From: Arachnopeziza araneosa
Lineage: Eukaryota > Ascomycota > Leotiomycetes > Helotiales > Arachnopezizaceae
Direction: 5' to 3'
Assembly (NCBI GenBank): GCA_003988855.1
Contig: QYAI01000118.1
Location: 23,462-87,461, forward strand
Length of the DNA stretch: 64,000 nt
The position numbers were made by a program, and so were the translations under genes. The notes beneath the pieces are model-generated. The model had not been told where the DNA came from. It was given only the letters and a program-made list of their open reading frames with translations, and searched no databases. Below, piece by piece: positions 46,810-58,700 of the stretch (position 1 is the stretch's first letter; each line of letters starts with the position of its first letter).

Positions 46810-48234
46810 TCAAACTCCAGCAGCAATCCTCAGCCCAACCCAGGCGCCACTTCCTTCCTTCCAAACGTCCCAATTCGACCCCGTTGGCGCCGGTACAGAA
46901 AAGCAATCGGTCCAACTCGTCCCATTCTGCGCCTCATAATTTGGCAGACTAGCATTGACTGTCACGACCGGGCCAAAACTATCCAGATACAACGCCGCAT
47001 GCCCAGGGGTTCCCGTCTCCTGACTCACATGGGCGGCAATACTCATGATGCTCGCGACAAACGCGCCCATGATACCGAACATGGCAATCATGCCGAGGAG
47101 CACGTAGACGCACTGGCCGCGCTTGGAGTTCATCTTCTCGGGGCGTTTCGGGACGAAGATGTAGCGCGTCTCGTAGACCTGGAAGACGGCCGCGACGGCC
47201 TGGATGGTGCCGATGATGAAGATGACCACCTCGAGGATGTACAGCGGGTTGCCGCCGAAGTTAATATCGCCGTGCTTGGCGTACGGCTCGTAGAAGGGCG
47301 TCTGCGGCGTCTCGTAGTCGTCGTCGTCGGCGTCGTGCATGTCCACCAGCGTCGTCCAGTTGCCGCACCCCACCCGCGACCAGTGGTGCATCTGCCCCCG
47401 GCAGTTGGATGCGAAGACGGGGCAGTTGCCGCCCGTGATGTTGAGCAGCGAGTAGTCGGGGAACAGGGGCGTGCTTGCCGTTCGCCGGTCCGGGTTGGAG
47501 AGCGGGCTGTAGGAGATGGAGAGGAAGGCGAAGAGGAGGAGGAGGATGTCGATGTGTAGAATGAGGCGGAGAGGGCGTGGGAAGGAGAGATTGCACGCCC
47601 AGATTTGGACCGAGACGAGTAGGAGGAGAAGGTTGCTTGGTGCGGGGGCGGGGATGGCATGAGGGTTCTCGCTCGTGCTGGTGCTGTGATGGATCAGGAT
47701 CGCGAGCGCGATGAGGAAGCCGATCACGCTGCGGTAGGTTTGGTAGGTGATGACTCCAATCGTGAGGATTTTCCTGAGACGGGTCGACGTCTCCATCCAA
47801 TCTTCCTTGACGTTGACGAGCTCTGGTTCGCGCCGCAACTCCACATGCTCATGCATCGAGACATCATCATCCATCTCCCAGTCCGTGGTGCTGTTGGGTT
47901 CATAGCGTGGCGGTGGAGCACGGCTGTAGCTTGTGTCCTCGCGATGGAGAGACTCGAGTTCCGATTGTGGCTCTACCGTGGGGACTTTGCCTTGGAGATA
48001 GCGAGGAAGACGCTTCCAGACGCCTTTTGGTCGATCTCCAGCTCCCACCGCGCCTTGCATGCTTGAGAGTGAGGTAAAGGCTCCTTTGACGCCATAGCAG
48101 CTGATGATGAGAGAGATGAGGACGCTGAGCACGAGGATCGGATACGGGGTTGGTGTGTTTTGCGGGAAGTAGATGGCTGACACGTTGCTGGTGTGGGTAG
48201 ATGAGAGATGACCATGGAGGAGAGGCGTAGCCAT
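46810..48234 (-). CDS. Hypothetical multi-TM membrane protein
   Basis: Single-exon ORF of 474 residues from an ATG at 48234. TM segments: one near 32-52 (ILVLSVLISLIISCYGV), then a cytosolic-type acidic stretch, then a cluster near 158-235 (SVIGFLIALAILIHH, NLLLLLVSVQIWACN, LHIDILLLLFAFLSI), two more near 335-400 (ILEVVIFIIGTIQAVAAVF, YVLLGMIAMFGIMGAFVAS). Loops between carry conserved-looking cysteines (NCPVFASNCRG, VGCGNW) and N-glycosylation sequons, pointing to a luminal or outer face. High GC in the coding strand compared with flanks. I do not recognise the family. Confidence 0.75.
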   Translation of the reverse strand: MATPLLHGHLSSTHTSNVSAIYFPQNTPTPYPILVLSVLISLIISCYGVKGAFTSLSSMQGAVGAGDRPKGVWKRLPRYLQGKVPTVEPQSELESLHREDTSYSRAPPPRYEPNSTTDWEMDDDVSMHEHVELRREPELVNVKEDWMETSTRLRKILTIGVITYQTYRSVIGFLIALAILIHHSTSTSENPHAIPAPAPSNLLLLLVSVQIWACNLSFPRPLRLILHIDILLLLFAFLSISYSPLSNPDRRTASTPLFPDYSLLNITGGNCPVFASNCRGQMHHWSRVGCGNWTTLVDMHDADDDDYETPQTPFYEPYAKHGDINFGGNPLYILEVVIFIIGTIQAVAAVFQVYETRYIFVPKRPEKMNSKRGQCVYVLLGMIAMFGIMGAFVASIMSIAAHVSQETGTPGHAALYLDSFGPVVTVNASLPNYEAQNGTSWTDCFSVPAPTGSNWDVWKEGSGAWVGLRIAAGV

Positions 48235-49594
48235 CTTGTTCCTTGTTCCTTCTTCCTTCTCTTCTCCCTTCTTCCTTCTAATCGTCGCTTCGTGTATGAG
48301 TATATCTTATAAGATGGCTGAGAGTAGCATGTCGTCGCGTCGCGATGCAGAAATGACAGAATTCCAAGTGGAGGACGCAAGACATTTTATCTCCCCACTT
48401 GGGGCGCAAACAAGCTTTCCCTTGCTGCAGCGCAAATGGCGCAGGTGCCACGAACCGACGGGATGCTCAGCCTTTGCATCTCCATTGGGGGGTGGATGGG
48501 AAACTCACCAGCCACTCTGAGGCACTGCCAATGCGAGGTGTCGGGGTTAACGAGTACTACGCGAGGGCTGTGATAGGGGCCGGTCTATACCGAACGTCGG
48601 GTGTTCTCGTGGTGCTAAAATAGAGTCTGGGTGAGAGATATTTCGGCCAGAGAAAACTGCTCGGAAGGATTTCAGGTTTGAGAGATAAATGTGATGAAGT
48701 GGCTATGCTGTACAGTACGATGCGAAGATATCTCTACATGCTTATTGTGAGCACAGCTTAGTATTCTTTGCACATAAGCATACAAAGCCTATCTTTGAAA
48801 GTGGAAGGAAGTCCGAGTATGCTAGCAAGATATCCATCCATATGGCTCCGTAAACATTCTACAAGTCGAGCAACTTTCAATTTACTGAGTTAGCTTCGAG
48901 TAGCCAATCCAACCTGAGGACAGTAGCTTCTCACTTCCTTCACACTTCCGGTTCGCGGATGTTTCGCTCAGTAATCTCAATTTTATTCAGCAGGATTAGT
49001 CTTTTAGGACCGACTTGCCCTCTCATCTCCTAGGTATTTTTGCCGTATCGATGCTTATCTATGTCAGGTCTAGGCAATCAGAAAGGCAAAGGGTCTAGAA
49101 TGCTCGTATTATTCTCTTGCAGTTCAAGGTATTATATATTGAGTTATCTGGGACTTAGATCATACTTTGAGAAAGGGCAGATTTTATGTGAGAACTCGAT
49201 GGTTTGAGCTCATATCTAGAGAACGATGTGATAATCTCTTAATTGAAATCTTGTACAGTACAAAGCGCGTTGTACTATATTATACTACCAATGTGCTTTA
49301 AAATACTGTAGCGGGACTTAGGGGGAAAAAGGTAAGATTAAATTTATGGATTTGCAAGTTCACATTTTATCCCACCGGTTGGAATTGAATGTGTTTCTTC
49401 TTCAAGACTTCCTCTCCACGGCTTTACCGAGAGAAGCAACAGATACGCCGGCTGTTAGATCATGACTTCCTAGATAAGGGGTTTACTGATTTCCAGATAG
49501 TGGTTTACGGTCAAATCAAACTCAAATACCTAATTTTCCTGGAGTAGATAATAAAGAACACGCAGCTTAGTTAGATATGCTACGCATCATTGTT
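48235..49594. other. Intergenic
   Basis: Promoter of the multi-TM gene, then AT-rich sequence up to the subtilase relic. No gene, RNA or repeat recognised. Confidence 0.5.
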
Positions 49595-50726
49595 TCAATC
49601 TCTAGTATCACTTAGACTTAATCTGACATGGAAAAATGAAGCATTCTTGTTCTGATTGAGTTTGTGTATTTTGACTAGGGTCATGGACGTCTTATATGCA
49701 AGAAATGAAGAAAAGCAAATCGACTCATTGACTTGCGAGTACAGATCCACTGCTATCTTGCAAACGAGAACGAAGCACAAAATAACCCGAGGGTTAAACA
49801 AACCTCCGGCGTACGCAAACGGCACACGGTCACTCATGAACCGGAACGGCTTGACCATGATCTGCACCGACCCCGTCGATACGTCTGGCCAAACAATTTG
49901 TTCAACATTGTTGCGGCGATCAAAACCCTGTATTGAACCGGCTGAGAATTGACGATTGGTTTGATTGCCATGGCGCTCATGCTCACCAACGACCACAATC
50001 AGGTTCAGATCGTTTTGAAGCTCACCTCCAGGTAAATCTGCGTATGCAAGGGTGACTTTGAAGACCCATTGGCCATCGACCTTGGGTCAGGCACAGAAAC
50101 TTGCACCAGGACTGGGGCCTCGTCGTCTTCATCAACAACACCAATACCATATCCCGAGTATGGATCGTTAAGCTTTGGCAATGATCCAATCAAATCCACT
50201 CTTCCAAAGCCAGAGTACGGGTTGAGCTCGTCACTAATCTTCTCTGGCATGTACTGTCCTTTGATGGCAACGGCTCCATTGATCAAAAGCGCCTTGATCA
50301 ACGAGCCGGTAGGATTCTTTGCTCCATACGTATACGGCCGATCCAAGTCTCCCGAAACGAGATCTGGTCGAAGACTCTCCGTTGCTCCAACAGTGATGCA
50401 GTTCTTCGCTGATGCTTCGGCGCCCAGAGACCATGGGTTGACAGTTCCGTCCAGTTTACCGTCGGGTCGACTTCTTGGCCATCATTGCCAGCCGCAAAGA
50501 GAATCGTCATGTCCTGATGCTCCCAGACGAAGAGGTCGATGCTTTCAGCTCTGCCATCGTACGGTCGTTGAATCTTGGTGCTGGGCAAAGGAGAGCCCCA
50601 TAAGTTAGTATGGACTCGAGCACCAGCCTGGTAGGCTTCATCGAAGAGAGGAGCTAGGTTGGTTTTGGGAATGCCTCCGAGAAGGGGTGCATTAAAAGCA
50701 TTAAAACCGCTAAATAACGATTGCAC
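49595..50726 (-). pseudogene. Subtilisin-like (S8) protease pseudogene
   Basis: Reads as an S8 protease in pieces: AYQAGARVHTNLWGSPLP, FVWEHQDMTILFAAGNDG, then (next frame) AKNCITVGATESLRPD, then TGSLIKALLINGAVAI, LNPYSGFGRVDLIGSL, and (next frame) VTLAYADLPGGELQNDLNLI and RRNNVEQIVW. Two single-base losses are needed, near 50468 and near 50090. The segment with the catalytic Ser (GTSMATP) is absent between RPYTYGA and KNPTG, a deletion of a few hundred bases. The N-terminal part with the catalytic Asp and His is also missing. What remains cannot be an active protease. It starts 135 bases from the divergent gene at 50862. Confidence 0.82.
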
Positions 50727-50861
50727 AATAAAATCAAGTGGAGCGCAAATGCCGCAAAAATTCGAAAGTAGAGAGAGCTTTCACCTCCAACTTGGCTGTT
50801 CCACTCGGTATCTGATATTGAAGCTCTCAATCGCCTCTTTTGATTTACTCAATCTGTGAAA

Positions 50862-51410
50862 ATGGCTTCTTCCTCCAGCGCGCCGGCCGAGATGCTGATT
50901 CTAGGCTCTCTATCCCAAGTCCCGGATTTCTTCAACGAAGATGAACCCACGACATCAGGCCTTATGATTTCGCAAGGTGTCGATATTCTCAGATTGGTTG
51001 GAACAGCAGTCATGGCCGGCCACGCGGCCAGTAACCAGATCTTCCAAGGCCTCTCTGTCGTTTGATCTGAGGTCACGATAATTGACCAAGTCGCGGGACG
51101 AGCGCACGAAATCGCCGACACTTTCCCACCTGTTTAGTATGTGAACTTTCCCACCCAAATGAACGACTCCCAGCGCGAGTCGCTCCGGCAAAATTCACAG
51201 GCAATGATGGATTTCAAGTGTTGGTCCAGTCTGAAATGGTGGGCAACTGTGTTCCAACAGATTCCCTCTAGCAGCGATCCGTACAACAAAATGATTGATT
51301 CAGAGCTCGATCTGGATAAGTGGAGGTCTTTTTCGGCAAGCATCGATGCACAACACAAGAAAGCCACGGAAGACTTCAATAAGCGTCAGACTATTAACGT
51401 GCCAATTTGA
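50862..51410 (+). CDS. Unknown small protein or relic (two in-frame stops or an intron)
   Basis: One frame is protein-like from the ATG at 50862 (MASSSSAPAEMLILGSLSQ) to the stop at 51410, interrupted by TGA at 51063 and TAG at 51135. Reading through gives sensible sequence between the stops (TIIDQVAGRAHEIADTFPPV), so both could be C-to-T mutations of Arg and Gln codons. Alternatively an 81-nt intron (51057-51137, weak GTCGTT donor, TTTAG acceptor) removes both and gives 155 residues. The C-terminal part is helical and charged (MNDSQRESLRQNSQAMMDF). Family not recognised. It is divergent from the subtilase relic and may have shared its promoter. Confidence 0.4.
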
Positions 51411-52752
51411 CATTCCCGTTTTAGCATATCAAGATCAATAGTCAGTTTGGGTACACGGATAGAGTAGATGAAAGTGAGAAATGGCACATTATTATGAGAA
51501 AATCAATGCAAGACCTACGAGGTTCGAGGGAGCAAAATTGAAGAATATGTAGAACAAAAATAACAATTTACTACGTTTTTCATACATTTGCAAAGAAAGA
51601 TGATTACAGTTACAGGCCAAATGAATATTTAGATAATCAGGCCGTATTATAGTTACTATATAAATGAAAAGCTTGAACTAAAGACAATGTATAGCTAAGT
51701 TCCAAATTACGAATTGAAAATTGGTACTAGACCAATACACTCGCTGCTAACTTATGTCCATTCATATTAGTCCTTCGATCCAGAGATAAACAAGTCGAAA
51801 GTACAGTTAGATAAAAATAGCTTAAAAACGACAAAATCCTCAGAAAATGTATGTGAAGGATGACGCTAAACCCAGGCTGAAAGAATCCTGACTTCCAACC
51901 TTGATAATGAAAGACAAGATCAACTAATATCAAGGTGAAGTAAGAATACTGACTAGTAAGCTGCTACCGCGAAAGCTAGCGTCTACTAGCACTAACACGG
52001 ACAGGCACAATCCCAGAATGAATTTCGATGCTTCCACAACCAAAATGCTCCCTAGAATCAAGATCATGGCTAAGGGCCAAAGTACGGCCGTTGATGAATG
52101 CGTAGCCTAGTAATGCTCAACTGCCAAGGTGAAGGATTGAAAGCTCAGCCTCTTGTGGTCATTTTTTGTTGAAGCGATACAATACAAGCATGAGTCGCGG
52201 CAACCCGTTGTTGCACATCAACGAATCTTTGCCAAACTTTGGTTTCAGAAGTCCACATGTTCAAGACGTTATGCTAGGCTTGAAGAATCTCTCTGCGCAT
52301 TTGATTTTCAGTATATCCGCAAGGCTGGATGATGCTCCCGCATCGGGTCGTGCTACGAACCGCCTATGAATTCCTGCCAAAGCTGCGGAGCAATTTCTTG
52401 ATAGGGACAGCCCGCAGACGCCTCCTGTTGTTGTCAGATAATCGTGCAGTAAGAAATCCGGGCAGTTTTAGACATGATTTGCTGACGCGCATGTGGCTGG
52501 CGTAAACCCAGCATTCAGCTTAAGTGGGATCCGGATGGATCGACGATGAGAGAAAAGCTGAACTCGAGAGCACGAAAAGATCTTGCACAGGCAAGCATTT
52601 ACTTTTCTCTGATTTATTCCATGTCTTGACAAGTGACTCACAACTAGCATAGTACACCCTTCAATATTGCATTGAGGGCTCAGAGTTACGGGTCTGCAGT
52701 ACACCGCAGCTTTCGCGATTTGATTGCTCAGCCTCGCCTCTATCAGAGCTGC
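51411..52752. other. Intergenic, upstream of giant ankyrin gene
   Basis: AT-rich, with no supported gene. The last few hundred bases form the promoter and leader of the giant gene; no clear TATA box found. Confidence 0.5.
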
Positions 52753-55700
52753 ATGACATTCGATAAGATGATATTAATCTTCTCCTTTCTTGTCTTGGCT
52801 CCGGGAGTGGCAGGAAGTGGTACAGATGTCACGAACAATCTCTTTTCCGACCTTGGCCCGTGAGTATATCCTTGATAAGACTTCCACTGCTCTTGCTGAC
52901 GTTCAACCAGGCTCCTGGCCTTGTTCGGCGAGAGCTTTGCCCAACAGTTCCTTCGGGAGTCATTTACATGGCTCGACCATATCATTTTCGCCATGGCCCC
53001 TTTGGGCATCATCACCGCCATTGTAGGTGCGATTCGAGTTGGCGGACCGTCTTGGCTGAGGGCTGTCATTGGTCGCGCGCGAGAAAACCGGTCCTCTACT
53101 GAGCTGGAGTTCATGTCTTCGACGTCGCATGAAGTCTGTGAGTTGTGGAATGGAGAGGGGATTATTCGCACGACAGGCAAAGGTGTCGTCAAACAGATTG
53201 TCTATCTTGAAGAATGTAGACATCCGGAGACGGAGTGTTTTCTTTTCACACTCGCAGAAGCAGGGGAGGATGGGCAGAAATATATGAAGAGAGAAGGTGC
53301 GAGCAATCTTTTCTGCTGAGTGCGGCTTGTCCCTGCGCTGACGCTGAAATCTCTCCTTGAAGGTTACAGAGGTCCTCTCATCGAGCGATTGTTCGGTAAG
53401 AAAGAAGATGCGCATGCTCATCAAGACCGACCAGATAGAGCTCCAAATATCTCTCTGAATCTGCATTCGAAGCAAAAAACATGGGAGTTGTTAGCTACTG
53501 CTGCGGCTGGTATCCTTCTTCAATCAGGAGTCCTTGTATTCTCGGGATTTGTTGCTTACAACACTCGATTTGGCGACCGAGTCGGCGGCCGTCCAAGTCC
53601 TTATGCATACCCACTCCTCCTTTCGGGAACCGTCACTCTTACTCTTGGGATGTGGATATCTGCGCTTGTCATTGGGAAAAGCACAGAAGAGGTCAAGTGG
53701 GAGATGGCGCCTGAACATCATGCTGGAGACATAGAAAAGTCCGAGAAGGGACTTCTAACCCCCAATTCAGTGAAGACTGCTGTTCCTGCCCAGTCTGCCG
53801 GAACCGCCAAGACTGATAAACCAACATTTCGGGTCTTTTGGCTTCAGAGGGGGGTATTTGTCAGCGATCAGAGCTTTGATTCCTTCATGCTTATGGCGAA
53901 GGGCAAGAAGGAGATCCTCCTCACTTCTTGCCGCAATAACGAACCGGTTGTTCGCGAGGAGGATCAGAAGATCGAAAGAACGGACCCACCAACTGATACC
54001 TCCAGGTCTCTTAAGATTCTTTGCATAATTGGTACATTTTCATCGATAACCGGATTTGTCCTTCAGTTTGAGGGATTTCGCGGAATCAGCTGGGTATGTT
54101 CGATCGCGCAGCTTGTTGCTATCATGATAATGACAGTCTTGAGAGCTGTGGTACGTCGGGGTATGTTGGATAGACCAGCCACGGAGAAGATAACTCCAGA
54201 GTATGAGATGGATTGGCTTTCTCTCAAACTTGGATTCGATGGCGAATACTTGAAGTCTCTCAGCAGTTCACCAAAAGATCTCTGTCCTCGATGCGGCAAG
54301 AAATTGAGCCGCCCAGTTAACAAAAAGACGCCTTGTCCAGAATGTAAACCCCCGGAAGTCCCTTTCTGGAAAGTCTGTAACGAGTTGGGCTCCCCAACAC
54401 GCGCTGAATGGTATGATAGCTCGAGGCATCTAGATGACGAGAAATCAAAAACAGCCGATGTCACTGTCAGGGAATCAATTGTCAACTCGGCGAGGCCGTC
54501 TCGGCCTGGATACCCTCTTTCGAGAGCTTCATCTGATCATTGGCCCAAGAGCCAGGAGCCATCGCAAGCCAAAGAGGGAGAAGCTGCTGCGGTGAAGGTG
54601 CAAGAGAATAATGACTCCCTGCAAGTTCACGCGGTAGTTAATATCCGAAAACGACTGGAGTATCTCACCACGTGGGAGGCCCCCCAATCATTATATGCTG
54701 CTTCCATTGCTAAAGCAATCGGGACTATCATGAACTTGTTCGATTGGGGGGGGAAGACTACCTTTATTTGGTGCGTTGACGTTCAGATTGCGGGGCCCAA
54801 GTCGGGGCGAAAGAAGCCTGGCAAGCTCAGACTTGTTGCCAATAATAAAGGCACTCAGACGGAGCCATCATGGACAACGCCAAAGGAAGACATCGATGCA
54901 ATATTGTCGTTATGGATGTATCATTTCAAAGACAAAAAGCAATGGGGTCCCGAGGAGGATGAGGTCATTCGCCAGCGTTCACCATTTGAAAAATCCGAAC
55001 CTACCAGAATGCCATTTCGTCGGGTGCTTGGTCCGGATTCCCAAATTCTCAAGACAGATCTGGATTGGTGGGCTGGCGAAGCCGTCGTAGATGCTTTACA
55101 CACGTTCAAGTGGGAAAAAGCCGACACTCCTCTAAGCTTGGGATATGGTTATCAAAGTAAGTCTGAGGCAGAAATGATTGATACTGAGTAAGAAGCTTAC
55201 TTTGTCAGAGGATCGGATAGCTCGCGAAACTGGCACTCCGCCAACTTGCTGTGCTATGGTTACGAATGTCTCAAGGGAGAAATTTCTGGCACAGCACTTT
55301 TTTTCGGCTTTCATGTGGGAAATCGCAGACCACATACCCGTTTTGGAGTCTGCTACTACTGTCGACCTGCAAAGTCAGAGCAAATTCAACCCCCAACTCC
55401 CTAAATGGCGTTCTCTGAGACTTGTAAACCGGAAGATACAAGAGATGGCGAAGGCTGTTGAAGCTTCTGCACTGGCCACTCTGGAAGATGCTTACACTCT
55501 CATCATTCCACCACTTAGCGTTGCCAACAAACTGCCCAGTGAGGGATTGGTGGAAATGATTCGCCAAAAAGCGATAGAGAACCACCAAGACTACCAACTG
55601 TACAAGGCGTATGAATTGTATCTTCAGCTACTCATCCTATGCGACGACAATTTGCCGTTGTATGAGAAATTTGTCTACAAAGCTGTCGCTACCGCCGTTG

Positions 55701-58700
55701 ATTTCTTGATGACCACCGACTCGGTGACGCTGACGGATGAAGGAGTAGCGGGAAACAGTGACCCACAACTGAGAGAAGCCAAATCCGCGTTGATCAAGAA
55801 AATAACAACAAATAACCTGAAACCAATCAGCATCAAGCTCAAAGATCTGTTCGAGAAGCAAAAACGCCACAATGGCTATAAATCGGTGCTCTCTTTAAAA
55901 GATGAGGAATTCGTTGCCCAGAAACCGACCCTAAAGAAACCAGCAAAGAAGGACACTCAGTCTGCACAAGCTTTCGGCACGGAGTTCGGATACACAGCGC
56001 TTCACAACGATATTTTTTTGACCAAAAGCAATGTGGACAAGAACTGTGAGAGTTGGAGATATCTGGAGGCAGCAGACATCCTTGGGTGGACTCCTCTTCA
56101 TTATGCCGTAATTTACCGGCCCGAAGTTGCATTGGCAATGCTTCTAGAGGACAGTGTCTTGGCTAGCAGACCGGACTTGGCCGGCCGGACCCCTTTACAT
56201 TATACGGTCATGAACCACAGTGACGATGGGGAAAACTCAGCGGCCACGGACTCCAGCAAAGATGACAAAAAATTGGAGTTGGTGGGTCAGCTATTGAAGG
56301 CATACGGCAGGGCAGATTCAGGAAGTGATGGGATACTCCCATTACATTTGGCAGCAGAATCTGGAAACGAGGAAGTCGTGACTGCACTACTTGACAGCCA
56401 ACTTCACAATAACAAAATTAGTGCAGAAGATTATAGAGGCATGACACCTTTGCATTTCGCTGCGATTGAAGGGAAAGATAGGATCGTAAAGCTACTCCTT
56501 GACCGAGCAGCCGAAATCAATGCGCGGGATAAGCTTAATAGGACTGCACTTCATCTCGCGGTGGAGAAAATCCAGGTTACAGTCGTCACAAGACTTCTTG
56601 AAAGAGATGATGCAAAAGTCATCAAACTGAAGGACAAGAGCGAACAAACAGCACTGCAGATAGCAGCGGCGATGGAGCGCGATACGAACGACAAATTAGC
56701 AAAAGCGAATGCTGATAAAGAGAGCGTGATGAATAAGCTGAAGAAGGAAGATTCGTCGAAAAAGCCTATCGATGGCAATGTGCCCGTCAGTGGAAAGGGG
56801 GATGCAAAGAATGCCGAGATTGCTGCTATTGACCGAGCAGGCACACCAAGCACCTCAAAGCCCGGGGAGGGCATTATCATTGACGCAGCTCCTGTTAAAA
56901 TTGATGAGCTATCGGGAAAAGAAAGAGATGCCGATGTAGAGGTACGAAAAGGCGAATCATCAAAAGCTCCGAACAAAGCAGCAAAACCTGAGGAGAGAAC
57001 GAGCAGGCAGAAGCTCTCCAAAGACTTGGAGGATTTGAATACGACAACTAGTCAGCTTAATGAAGAATCGAATGATTTGCGGAATATAATAGAACAGTTG
57101 CTGAGCAAGGAAGATTTGGCAGCGGAAGGTGGCAAGCTGCTTCTGTGGGCGGCCAGAGAAAGACTTAACGCCACATTCAATGTTTTGATAGGCAAATCAA
57201 AAGTGAAGGGTGATGAGACGGATCCACATACAGGACAATCTGCTTTGCATTTTGCAGCTAAAGTTGGATCTGAGGGGATGGTTCAACTTCTTCTAAAGAA
57301 GTGGACACCAGAAAAAGCGAAGTCCTCAGCTACAATCGAAAAAACGGAGGAAGCAGCTACCTTGACAGATAATGCAAAAACTACTAATTCTGTATCTGCG
57401 GAACCGTTTTCCGTCACTACTAGTGAGTTGCTGAAAGCGAAGATGGTCAACGCGAGAGATAACACTGGGACAACTGCGTTGATCCTCGCTGCCGTAGGTG
57501 GATATAGCAATATTGTCAACCTTCTCCTTGAGGCAGGGGCCGACCGAATGATATTGGATGACGAAGAGAGACCGGCTCTTTCACGGGCCGTGGAGAAAGG
57601 TCAAGTCGCCATTGTGAAACAGCTTCTTGACAGCGACAATACTTTTTGTATGAATCCCAACGCTGTTGACGGTGATCCGCCTCGATTACTCTTAGCTCGA
57701 GCGGCTGAAAATGGCAACTTAGCTATAGCTGAATTGCTCTTCAGCAAAGGGGCGAAGTTGGACCAGAAGAACAGCTTGGACCACTCTCCAATGTATTGGG
57801 CTGTCTCGTCAGGACATCCAGACATTGTCGAATTATTTCTCAAGAAAACACCAAAACCAGATGTTGATGAGCTTGATAAAATATCCTACCCCCCCTCCAC
57901 TCTTCTTGCAGTAGCTATAGATGCAGACCAACTAGACATTACGAAGCAACTCTTGAAAGCCGGGGCGGATGTCAAGAAGAAAAGTGGTCCATACCAGCAA
58001 ACCCCGCTATCTTTAGCAGCAGAATCGAATAGGCTGATGTTTATCACTCTACTACTTGAAAATCCTGACAATCCTGATCACCGTGCCGATACCGAAGAAG
58101 TCGACACAGACGGTTGGACACCTTTGTTATTTGCTATATGGCGCGGGCATCGGAAGACTGTCACGCTGCTCATTTCAAAAGGCTCTCGTGCAAGGATCAG
58201 TAATAACGGAGAGAAAAGCGATATTTCTCTTGCTATTGATTATGGTGACGATGAAATGGTGTCTGAAGTACTCAAGAATCCTGATGGAGAACGGTCGCAA
58301 CCACATTTGGACAAAGCAATCTTGTGGGCAGCGAAGAGAGGAAAAAACGAGCTTGTGGGGCTGCTCTTGGATAAAAATGCCAGCCCAGATGCAAAATGCA
58401 TCCGTGGATCCACACCCCTATTAAAGGCAGCCAAAAGAGGGCACGCGGATACGGTTCGACTGTTGTTGACATTGAAAGCAGATGCCAATCTGTCAAACGA
58501 GAAAGGCGAGACACCGCTCTATTGGGCATCGTACAATGGATTTGAAGACATCGTGGTTGCACTTCTCGAGGAATTTGAAGGAAAAAAGCACGCGGATCCC
58601 AACATTTGTACTGCGTCCAACTCAACACCGTTACTGGCTGCAGCCGAACAAGGGCAAGAAGCTGTAGCCAATCTGCTATTGAACGCAGGGGCAAAGGTTA

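Noticed and set aside
46999..47559. 186-codon plus-strand ORF and long minus-strand Arg/Ser-rich frames at 47130-47800
   Set aside because: They are shadows of the GC-rich multi-TM gene, with simple Arg/Val/Asp or Ser/Pro composition typical of wrong frames.
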